Source of the DNA: Gordonia polyisoprenivorans NBRC 16320 = JCM 10675
GTDB taxonomy: Bacteria > Actinomycetota > Actinomycetes > Mycobacteriales > Mycobacteriaceae
Assembly (NCBI RefSeq): GCF_000241325.1
Contig: NZ_BAEI01000079.1
Span: 1-64,000, forward strand
DNA: 64,000 nt
Direction: 5' to 3'
Shown here: piece by piece, positions 16,780 through 26,200 of the stretch
Layout of the letters: every line of letters starts with the position of its first letter
Numbering within the stretch: the first letter of the stretch is position 1
The notes under the pieces: model-generated
What the model was told of the DNA's origin: nothing
Seen by the model: only the letters and a program-made list of their open reading frames with translations
The model's database searches: none
Program-made: the position numbers and the translations under genes

Positions 16780-19700
16780 CTAAACTAGCCTGCCGTTCAG
16801 GAAATCGATAACCCCTGGATGGTCGACTGCCCTCCGAACCTCGTCGTCTGTGTGCCGCTCCCACTGGTCTTTAGATAGCTCGTAGATCACAGTGTGCTGG
16901 GTGTCGATGCCGATCAACATTCGCCGGGTCAAGAAGAGCCGGCCATGTTCGCGCGCTTCCTTGCGTGTGGGAGTTCGCGTCGTCGCACACGCCGGGCACA
17001 GCGACAAGCCGCTGTCGGTCTGGACCGAACAACGCTTGCATATTTGGGTCATGCAACAAGTGCAGGGCAACAAGCGGTCCACGCATACCTCACACACAAG
17101 CCCATTGCAGTAACCGCAGAGCGCGTAATTGGCGACGAAATGACCTTCCCGGTCCAGTACGCCGTGGTCGATTGCCTGACCCGTGGTGCCGTCAAATCGC
17201 CGGGCGTCAGTCTGGCCGGGCACGAGTTCGCGCTCATACACCCATTGTTGATTCCCGTTGACTGTCACAATCTCGGTGAGATGAGTTCCGATACCAAGCG
17301 TCGTCGTGGGACTTACGGGACCCAACGTCCGTTCGAGTGCTCCGGCGAGACTGGGCGAGAGTGGCTGGGCATGAGGCGTTCGGACATTAGCCTTCGGCGC
17401 CCATGCTGCTCGAGCTGCCGCTGTGGTATCGGGGCTCGTGTGGGGACCCGTTGTTAGTGCACCTACCGGGATCACATTCAGCGACGGTGTTGACGCGGCA
17501 TTCGTGACAGTGGACAGTCGGAGCCTCGCCGGATGAGTGAACACCGAGACTCCGTCTGCATCGCGCAGTCCCATCAAACGTGACAGCACTGACGCTGCGG
17601 CTGCATTCGGCGACGGACGGATCTCGTACCAATCGAGATGCTCCGCACGCCGCACTCCTAGAACACGTAGCGACGCGAGCTCGAGGATCGCAGCTTGTGC
17701 ATATTGACCGGATGCCATTGCACACGCACGAGGCTGGGGTTGCCAGGCCGAGGTGACCCAAGGAGGGAGACTCAGATCGTCCCCGCGCCAGGCTGCCACC
17801 TGACGGTCTGCCTTGGACCCCTCCCAGGTCAGTTCCATGATTCCCGCGGGTGTTATCGCCACATCGTGGCCCCGTCGCTCCCACCTGACGAGCATTCGGG
17901 TAGGGGTGACCTCTTCCGCCGTTGTCATACACCGCTTAGCGGCCGGGGGAATGCGGAGGAGGGTCTGGGGTAATATTGTAGGTGCTGGAAATTCACCGAG
18001 AACCAATGACGTGAGATCGGAGTTGGTGTTCGCGAAGGCCTTTGCGCTTCGCTCGGCAATCTCGAGCTCAGGGCTCGACCATGTGACGTAGAAACTCCGC
18101 TCTGTCTCGACCAATAGATGCGGGTCTGGCATTGCGGGATCGTGGTCGAGCGATTCGATCACCGGCATGATCTGAGTCTGGTACTTGGCGCTCGCCGCGA
18201 GCCGTAACTGATAATGTTCGTCTATTGAGTCCATGCCGTAGGCCGACCAGTGCGCGATGAATCCTCCTCGAATGATGGCGAGTTCAATAGCACCGCTGCG
18301 AGACAGCACTGCGACGCTCGCATCCGAATCGGTCCCGAGGAGTACGGGAGCACCAATGGCGCCCAGCATTTTGGGTAGGTTCCGTTTCTCGTCGTCAGTC
18401 GCGGGTTCCAGGCCAGAACAGGTGTGGCACAGTTCGTTGATTCTGCATGCGCCACATGCAGTGCGGCAACACAATTCGCAACTGGACACCTCGGGATCAC
18501 GCCCGCAATCCGAACAGAGATGGTCATTGCACAATAGGCATACGTCTTGCGAGACGGTGTGGTCAGATATCAAGCATCGCCGGCACACCGAGGCAGAACA
18601 GCCAGGGCACGGCATCGTCGCGCGTCCGTCGACCGGATCGCAAGCTCTACACGCCCACGAGTTGCAGGCCCCGCATCGTTCTGCGGTAGCGGCGGCGTAG
18701 AGGTGACCGTCACGGCAGATGCCGAAATCGGATTCGCGGACGCCGGTGTCGTCAAGTCGGGGAAGGATTGGTCGACCGTCGAAACTACGGTAGGTGTGCT
18801 TCGCCGTATTGTGGCCTCGCCATGTTTCGGTGACCTCGAAACCACCGCGAAGTATGTCCGAAAATGGCCGGGACGACCGGCTAAGGAGCGCGCGGGCCAG
18901 TTCGTCTGGGAGTGGCAGTAGGCGCTGTGCGCCAGTTTGATCCGGGAGAATACCGAATGTCCGCAATGTAGTCGTACTGACTGAGTCTGCGTAGGGGACC
19001 GAGTCGGTCCCGATGCGTTCGACGACCGGTCGGATGTCGCGCGTGATCAGTGTGCATTCGGAGGGCTCCGGAAATGGGCCTTCGATCGCTTGCGGCTCGT
19101 CGATCCGCGTTCCGAGTCGGCCGCCGGGCTTGCCCAGTGAATCGAGATAGCCGAAGGAACCAAGTTGGTAGGGCAGGGGTGGTTCATCTGGACACGCAAC
19201 CCATTCCTGCTCGCTGCCCAAGCTATTCGGCTTCCGGATGGTTACCAGTACTGCCTCGTTTCGTGCCCGGATGAAGACGCTGACCGGTCCGACGGTGGCC
19301 GCGGCGAGTGTGGCGGTGTCGTCGGATTGACCGTTCCATCGCAGGGGGCAGTCTTCCACGGCATCCGTTGTCAACGACCCGTCATCACCGACCGATGTCA
19401 CTTCTTTCACGACGCGGTCGGTCTCCAGGTAAAAGTTGGTGAATCGCGAGCGATGGGTTACCAGGATCGACGGTGGAGTCGGCGGTGTCACCTCGCGGCG
19501 AAGCCGTTGGAGCATGGATTCCAACCGAAATTCTTGTTCCGACTTGACGGATGTGTGCAAATACCGGGGTAGATCGTCCATACATCTGCCATCGACGGCG
19601 GAGCCAACTGTGTCAGCCAACGATAGTTCGACATCGACGGCGGTTGCTGAGCCAATGGTCACTCGTATGTCATCCTGGTGGGTGGACTCATCCGTCAGAT

Positions 19701-22700
19701 CGCGGAAGACCAGTCCGCAGTCGAGCGGGAGGTTGTTTGTCTCTGCGTATGAACGAATTCGTGCGCGGTCGGCGACGTCCTCCTTCGGGACCAGTGTTTC
19801 TTCCGCCCCGCCGGGGTGACGCAGATACGCAACGCGCTCACCGACCAACAGCGTGGCCCCACTGCTCAGGGTCCAGGCAATCGCGTGATCGTCGTCGAGT
19901 TCGGGTGACCGCACGGGCGTAATGCATTGACTGCACAGCCCATTCAGCTTCGCCCGGCAGGCGCGGCACACCGGCGTGGCGCAGATCGGACAGTCTGCGA
20001 ACACCGCGTCACCACCGCATTCGTCGCACAGGTACTCATCACAGGACCTGCAATGGGTAACCTCTGATTCGTCGATCCAGTGGGCATTGGAACAAAGCGC
20101 CAATACCTCGATCGGGTCGCCAGAAACGTCGCTTTCTACGATGGGTGCGGGTAGACCCGATGTGTAAGTCAACCCTCGTTCCACGCCGTGGGGGCCCGCC
20201 CAAACCTCCTCGACGAGCCAGTCGTCTTCTTCGAGGATCAGTGCCAGCATTTTCGCCCGGGCACGAATGTCGGGTTGGCGGCTCAACCGGCGTTCTTCAG
20301 ACCGAAGCGCTCGTCGGAGGCGCCGTGCGTCATCGCCCGATGCTTCGTCAATCTGCGCCGTGTAACCTCCTCTGATCCGATCGAGCTCGCGGTTCTGGTC
20401 CTCTTCGACCTGCTTGGCCCGATCGCTGCGGAGGGTTTCAAGCTGGCTCGTCGCTGCCTTCTCTAGACCCGCAATGACTTTCGACGGCATGCCGAACGCC
20501 GACGGGAGCATCTCGCCTTCGAGCAATGGACGCCGCGGCAACCGATGACGGTTGTGGCTGTTGATGTCGGAAGTGATCAGGTGTTCGGAGGTCTCCGCCT
20601 CACCGATCGTCGCGCGGAACGTCGCCTGGCCGCTCCACGAACCCGACGGCATCAGACGCCGACGAACCAACGTCAACGATGGCGCGTGTTTGTACGGGCT
20701 GGGACCGATGTCCTCGGGAATGACCGGCACGGTCGCGTGTATGTCGCCACGCACCCGTAGGAGCCCGAGAAGCTCATCGAACACGGGTGAGCCCACTGCA
20801 CAGAGCTCTGCATCCGGGTGTTGTCTGAGACCGATGCGATCGAAGGCGAGATGCATGACCGTCCGGCCACCGAGCTCGTCCTCGAACTCCGGGTCCAATT
20901 CGGCAGTGAGGAAGGCGCCCTCACCCTCCCCGGTGTCGTGGAGCAACCTCGCGTCCAGCGCAGCGAGAACTCGGCGCGCCCACGCCTGCACTCGCCGTTG
21001 GCGATTCCTGGCACTCTCGCTGACCTCGGGCATCAGATCTCGACTGCCGGCCTTCGTCAGATCTTTGCGATGGTCGAACGCCGATGCCATCCAGTTGCTG
21101 AGCCCGCTGTCGGTCGCGATCAGCGTGGACGCGCGGTCGCGCGCCAGGGAGAGCTCTGTGCCCAACTGGGACAGCAAACCTTGCATCTTCGAGTCGTCGC
21201 TGGCGAAAAGCGCTTCCATGACGCGTGTTTCGAACGACGCAGATTTCGAGTCGTCGAGCTCGCCCAGGATGGTGGTGACCTGACCGAACAGTAACTCGAA
21301 CATCCTGAGCTTCGAGGCGAGCAGCTGATAGACGCTCTCGTCGATGGTTCCGCGGGTATAGAGGTTGGCGACGAAGACTTCGTCCTTCGGCTGGGTGAGG
21401 CGGTCGACACGTCCTATGCGTTGTTCGATTCGCATCGGGTTCCACGGGAGGTCATAGTTGAGCACACAGTTGCAGAACTGGAGGTTCTGGCCTTCGGCGC
21501 CGGCGTCGGTCGAGATCATGATCGGTGCCTCGCCAGATCTGAAGGCGGCGATGGTTTTTGCCCGCTCGGTCGGTGACATGGAACCGTGGAACGCACGTGC
21601 ACGTAGCCCTTCGGCGTCCATTCGGCGTAGTAGTCCGGTGACGGTATCGGTGTGCTGTGTGAAGATGAGGACGCGTCCGTGTTCTCGCACCCACCCCCGT
21701 GTGATCTCGAGGGCCTTGTCCTCGCGCGCGGAACCCCGAATGTCCATGGCCAGGTGTCCGACTTCGCTCAGGACAGAACGAACCCGCGGATTCGGATGTC
21801 GCTCGGCCATGCGCAAGGCGGTGGTCCCCATCGAGAACGGGCTGGCGGTCAGTCGAAGCGCCAGGCTGCGTCGGCGCATGGCGTCACCGCTGTCGACCAT
21901 GATGTTTCGGAGCAGATCGGTGCTCAGCGTGTACAGTTCGCGTTCCCGCGGCCCGAGATCGACTGGTACGTCGACGGCACGTCGTTGCACCCGGTCGACT
22001 CCGGCCTGCGCGCGGGTGGTCCGGATCATGGCACTGCTGATCAGGCGACGTAGCGCTGCCGGGTCACTGGGCGTGCGCGGGTCGTAGGACTCCATGTACT
22101 GTCGTCTGAACTCGCGCGCTGACGTAAATGTGCCCGGTCGCAACAACTCGACGAGACGATATAGCTCGAGAAAGTCGTTCTGCACCGGTGTTGCCGTCAA
22201 GAAGAACGCGTAGCGGCAGGCCGTGGTCAGGGCGGTGATCAGTTCGCGCGTCTTGACAGCTCCGGCGCCGGCCGCCCGGTGTGCCTCATCGATGATGATG
22301 ATGTCCCATGGCTTCTTGGTCAGCGTCTGAATCGAGTTGCGACCAAGCTGCAGCGTGAGGATCAGCTTGTCCTGGCGGCCGACTTCCGAACCGGTATACG
22401 CGACATCGAAGGTGAGATCGAACTTGCTGTTCATCTCCTCGCGCCACTGGTCGCGCAGGGGAGCGGGGCAGATGATGAGAACCCGCTTCGCCAAGCCGCG
22501 CAGAGTCAACTCCTTGACTGCCAGGCCGGCCTCGATGGTCTTACCGAGGCCGACCTCGTCGGCGAGGATGGCGCGTCCACGAAGCCGCGACAGCGCCTGG
22601 CGGGCAACAGCTTCCTGGTGCGGCATCCGATCGACATTGGCCACGTCGACGGCGAGGAGCTCATCGAAATCGTCCATGGTGGCCAGCTCTTCACCCTGCA

Positions 22701-23220
22701 AGCGAAGCTCAACAATGTCGAGGGGATCGAATCCGGAAGACTTCAGTTGGTCATCGAGAAGCTTGCGGGCTTCGATGAGAAAACCGATGCTTTTCCTGGG
22801 AACTGTGTTCCAGTCGTACTCGGAGTCGGCATGGAATTGCCGGTCAACGGTGAGCCGCCGCGCTGTCTTCGAGGTGTTGATCCCCGTCGACTTCTTGGTG
22901 GCGGTGGTGGTGATGGGTGGCCGGGCGACGGCCAGCTCTGAGGCGGTCCCCGGAGGCAGAAGCGACAATCGGTAGACCTCGCCGACCAACCGGAGTCGAA
23001 GCAGACCGTGCTCTTGGCCGTAATCCTCCAGGGACTCCTTGAGTCTGTCACCCTGAAGCTGTCGATTACGCCCACTCCATTGCACGTGGAACTGTTCACC
23101 TTCGAGTTCGAACAGGACCGTGGAGCTGTGCTGAGGCAGGACGAGCGCAGCGCTTTCGCGCTCGGTGAGGGCCAGCTCGCCGGCTTCGAGCAGCTGTCGC
23201 GTGATGCGTTTCTCAATCAT
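16780..23220 (-). CDS. Giant SNF2/RapA-like ATPase with three cysteine clusters, 2146 aa
   Basis: Residues ~1-200 are an N-terminal region. An SF2 core of RapA/HepA type follows: Walker A DEVGLGKT (221-228), DEAH (311-314), SATPVQN-type motif III as LTATPVQN, and the helicase C lobe with STDAGAEGQNLQ and RIEQRIGRVDR (about 570-610). A charged helical region follows (about 900-1000). Then come three Cys-rich zinc-type clusters at about 1042-1105, 1500-1600 and 2031-2076, made of many CxxC pairs like RING/B-box fingers, separated by beta-rich domains. The ATG at 23220 overlaps the end of the upstream helicase fusion by 8 bp, so both proteins are made together. SNF2 proteins track along DNA; the zinc clusters could bind protein, DNA or RNA. 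No named family of this size and layout is known to me. Confidence 0.88.
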   Translation of the reverse strand: MIEKRITRQLLEAGELALTERESAALVLPQHSSTVLFELEGEQFHVQWSGRNRQLQGDRLKESLEDYGQEHGLLRLRLVGEVYRLSLLPPGTASELAVARPPITTTATKKSTGINTSKTARRLTVDRQFHADSEYDWNTVPRKSIGFLIEARKLLDDQLKSSGFDPLDIVELRLQGEELATMDDFDELLAVDVANVDRMPHQEAVARQALSRLRGRAILADEVGLGKTIEAGLAVKELTLRGLAKRVLIICPAPLRDQWREEMNSKFDLTFDVAYTGSEVGRQDKLILTLQLGRNSIQTLTKKPWDIIIIDEAHRAAGAGAVKTRELITALTTACRYAFFLTATPVQNDFLELYRLVELLRPGTFTSAREFRRQYMESYDPRTPSDPAALRRLISSAMIRTTRAQAGVDRVQRRAVDVPVDLGPRERELYTLSTDLLRNIMVDSGDAMRRRSLALRLTASPFSMGTTALRMAERHPNPRVRSVLSEVGHLAMDIRGSAREDKALEITRGWVREHGRVLIFTQHTDTVTGLLRRMDAEGLRARAFHGSMSPTERAKTIAAFRSGEAPIMISTDAGAEGQNLQFCNCVLNYDLPWNPMRIEQRIGRVDRLTQPKDEVFVANLYTRGTIDESVYQLLASKLRMFELLFGQVTTILGELDDSKSASFETRVMEALFASDDSKMQGLLSQLGTELSLARDRASTLIATDSGLSNWMASAFDHRKDLTKAGSRDLMPEVSESARNRQRRVQAWARRVLAALDARLLHDTGEGEGAFLTAELDPEFEDELGGRTVMHLAFDRIGLRQHPDAELCAVGSPVFDELLGLLRVRGDIHATVPVIPEDIGPSPYKHAPSLTLVRRRLMPSGSWSGQATFRATIGEAETSEHLITSDINSHNRHRLPRRPLLEGEMLPSAFGMPSKVIAGLEKAATSQLETLRSDRAKQVEEDQNRELDRIRGGYTAQIDEASGDDARRLRRALRSEERRLSRQPDIRARAKMLALILEEDDWLVEEVWAGPHGVERGLTYTSGLPAPIVESDVSGDPIEVLALCSNAHWIDESEVTHCRSCDEYLCDECGGDAVFADCPICATPVCRACRAKLNGLCSQCITPVRSPELDDDHAIAWTLSSGATLLVGERVAYLRHPGGAEETLVPKEDVADRARIRSYAETNNLPLDCGLVFRDLTDESTHQDDIRVTIGSATAVDVELSLADTVGSAVDGRCMDDLPRYLHTSVKSEQEFRLESMLQRLRREVTPPTPPSILVTHRSRFTNFYLETDRVVKEVTSVGDDGSLTTDAVEDCPLRWNGQSDDTATLAAATVGPVSVFIRARNEAVLVTIRKPNSLGSEQEWVACPDEPPLPYQLGSFGYLDSLGKPGGRLGTRIDEPQAIEGPFPEPSECTLITRDIRPVVERIGTDSVPYADSVSTTTLRTFGILPDQTGAQRLLPLPDELARALLSRSSRPFSDILRGGFEVTETWRGHNTAKHTYRSFDGRPILPRLDDTGVRESDFGICRDGHLYAAATAERCGACNSWACRACDPVDGRATMPCPGCSASVCRRCLISDHTVSQDVCLLCNDHLCSDCGRDPEVSSCELCCRTACGACRINELCHTCSGLEPATDDEKRNLPKMLGAIGAPVLLGTDSDASVAVLSRSGAIELAIIRGGFIAHWSAYGMDSIDEHYQLRLAASAKYQTQIMPVIESLDHDPAMPDPHLLVETERSFYVTWSSPELEIAERSAKAFANTNSDLTSLVLGEFPAPTILPQTLLRIPPAAKRCMTTAEEVTPTRMLVRWERRGHDVAITPAGIMELTWEGSKADRQVAAWRGDDLSLPPWVTSAWQPQPRACAMASGQYAQAAILELASLRVLGVRRAEHLDWYEIRPSPNAAAASVLSRLMGLRDADGVSVFTHPARLRLSTVTNAASTPSLNVIPVGALTTGPHTSPDTTAAARAAWAPKANVRTPHAQPLSPSLAGALERTLGPVSPTTTLGIGTHLTEIVTVNGNQQWVYERELVPGQTDARRFDGTTGQAIDHGVLDREGHFVANYALCGYCNGLVCEVCVDRLLPCTCCMTQICKRCSVQTDSGLSLCPACATTRTPTRKEAREHGRLFLTRRMLIGIDTQHTVIYELSKDQWERHTDDEVRRAVDHPGVIDFLNGRLV

Positions 23221-26200
23221 CGTTCTTCATCGCTATTCCGAGTGTCTGGGCTCCGACGGGGGCAAGGACCAGGGATTGGTACGGGTTTCGCGAGTTCTCT
23301 CGCTGCACGGTCTTACGTTCGATGAGCCCTTTTCGCAGCAGCTTGTCGACCGAATCGTCCCAACGTTTCTGCCCGTTGCGGACGTGGCGAAGCGTGCCGA
23401 ACTGAGGGCAGGCCAGGACGCCGGAGCCGAGGGGGCGTCCTTCGCCAAGAGAGTCCTTACCGAGGACCGCTGCGCGCAGACTGCTCTCGCCGTAGAAGCC
23501 CTTCCGGTAGGCCGATGACCACGCCACCGCCTGCAACACGGTTAGCTCGGCATTGACGAGGAGCTCCGGGTCTGCGACGAGGTGATCGGGTAACAATGCC
23601 CACGGCCGCTGGTCGCGACTGCAGTGGTCGCACGGGACGATGCCCCGGGTCGTGCAGTCACCCACTGTATCCCCGAAATGCCGCGCGACAATGACACGGC
23701 GACAACAGGATTCTTCGGTGGCGTAGTCGATGATGGCCTGTAATCGACGTTGCTGCCAGCGCTTCCATCGGGCGGATTCGCGCTCCAGTGACTGCTGCGA
23801 GGCGCGCGCGGACAGCAGTCGCACTCGACGAAGTCTTCGGGAACTCGAGAACGTGATCAACCGATCGAGCGACCAGGCGATCAGTTGTTCTTCCAGCTCG
23901 TCGGGGTCGTATCCGTGCTCGTCCTGGAGCTGTTGGAAATCGAGGAGTACGCGAACGTTGGGGCGTGCACGGTTCTTGCGGTAGAAGAGCTCGCGAAACA
24001 GGCGCCGTTCGGTTTCGTCATCGGGCTCGCGGAATCCAACATCGACGGTCCCTCTGGCGGAGCAGTCGAGGCCCACTGCGAGGGCGCCGATGCGCTCGAG
24101 TTGGGCAAGGTGGACGTTGATGTCATCGTCCTCGATCCCCAGCCGGTCGGCGATCTCATCAACGTCGAACACCCTGGTGCCACCTCGTTCTGGGCAGTCC
24201 CACAGTGCGGACAGCAGACGTTGGGTGATTGCGGCATCGGACTTTGCCGCGTGAGCGTTGATGAGCCGCCGCCGCCGAGCCAGATCGGCCTTGGTGTACA
24301 GCAGTAGGCATTCGCCGGTGATACTTGCCGACCGGGCCGCGCGGCCGGCTTCCTGGGCGTACCCGTCGAGGGAATCGGGCAGGTCGTAGTGGGCGACCCA
24401 GCTGATGTTCGGTTTGTTGATGCCCATGCCGAATGCTTTGGTTGCCACGATGATTCGGGTGGTGTCCGAATCGAAGTCTTCCTGGGCGGCATCTCGCTGC
24501 TCGGGGATCATCCCGGCGTGGTACGGCCGTGCGGCGTGGCCCGCTCGGCGGAGCATGGCCGCGATCTCCTCGGCCAATGACCGCTTCGACACGTACACGA
24601 TGCCTGGGGTATCGCCCGACCAGGTGATGAACCGCAGAAGCTCTCGAGCCCGGTCCCGCTCGTCCGCGCATTCGATCACCCGGAACGTCAGATTCGGGCG
24701 GTCACTGGGCTCACGTATCGTCGTCGGATCGTGCATGTCCATGGCGTCCACGATGTCCGTCGCAACTTCAGGAGTAGCCGTCGCCGTCAGGCCGGCACGA
24801 GGTGGGCGGGTGTCGAAGGTGGCCACTGAAGTCGGGACCTGGCGGAACTCCGGGCGAAAGTCGTGTCCCCACACCGAGACGCAGTGTGCCTCGTCGACGA
24901 TGACGCCGTTGAGCTGCTGACGCCCCAATGCGCGACGCAACACCGGGTCTCGGGCGAGTCTCTCGGGTGATACGTACAGAAGCCGGATGTGGCCGTTGGC
25001 GGTGTCACGCAGAATCTCGGTCTGCACCACCCTCGACGTGGTGCCGGTGATGCCCTGGACGGGTCGAATTCCGCGGCGCCCGCGAAGATCGTTGACCTGA
25101 TCTCTGATCAGCGCCACCAGCGGTGACACGACGACGGTGGGTCGCCCTTGCGGCGCGAGCAATGCGGGCAGCTGGAAGCACACGGATTTGCCGAACCCGG
25201 TTGGGAGGACCGCAAGCACATCGCGGCCCTCGGCGATGGCGCGCATGACGTCGAGCTGCTTCGGATGGAGATTGATTATGCCAAAGAGCTTTTCGGCTGC
25301 TTCGATGAACTTGGCGGTGGGATCTTCGCCGTCGACGAGTCGCAGCCTCTCCAGTAGCTGGCTGACGTCGTCTCGGCCGAAGGTGATCGCGGTCGACAGA
25401 TCCGGGGCGGTGCCGGTCACGAATTCGATGGCCGACGTCCACGCATCGTCGCGGTCTGTGGCTTCATGGACAGCGGGTTCTGGCAGTGAGCCGAGGAGCA
25501 CGCGTTGAGCCTGGGTCGGCGAGTGCAGCCTTCGATCGCACACCAGGGCGGCGCCCTTGTCGGTTTCGGAACGAATGAGCCGGCCGAAACCCTGTGTGAA
25601 TTGGATGGCCGTCATCGGCAGGACGTAGTCCAGGAACGGATCTCCGCCTCGCTCGGCAATCGCTCTCTGTCGTGCGGCCACCAGAGGATCACCGGGGTGG
25701 GGGTAGGGCGGTTTCTCGATGAACAGGTACGACAGCGTTTCGCCGGGTGCATCAAAGCCTTCCCAGTATGACTTCAGCCCGTAAAGTACCGTTCCCGGTT
25801 CGGTTTTGAACCGGTACGACATCTGAGTCCGGCCGTGTTCCCCCTGTACGAGAAGCTCGACACCGCGTTCGGCAAGTTCGGCGGCCTTCGTCCGGACGCC
25901 GTCGGCGATGGCTTCCATCCGCGAGCGGGCGGCGAAAAGGCTGAGTGTCTTACCGCCGGCCAGCGAGAGAAAACCAGCCTGGTCGGCAGCCATTTCCTCG
26001 CAGAACTCCCGTTCGTTGACGGGAATGGGAATTGGCAAGTGGTTGGTGAGAATGACTTTCGACTGTTGCTTGTAGTCGAAAGGGGAGGGCAGTGTCAGCC
26101 CGCGGAAAGAGCCGGCATCAGCGTCCGAACTGATGCTGATACCCAGTCTGGAAGCGATGTAGTCAAAACGGTGTTCCACGGTCAGCGTCGCCGAGCACAA

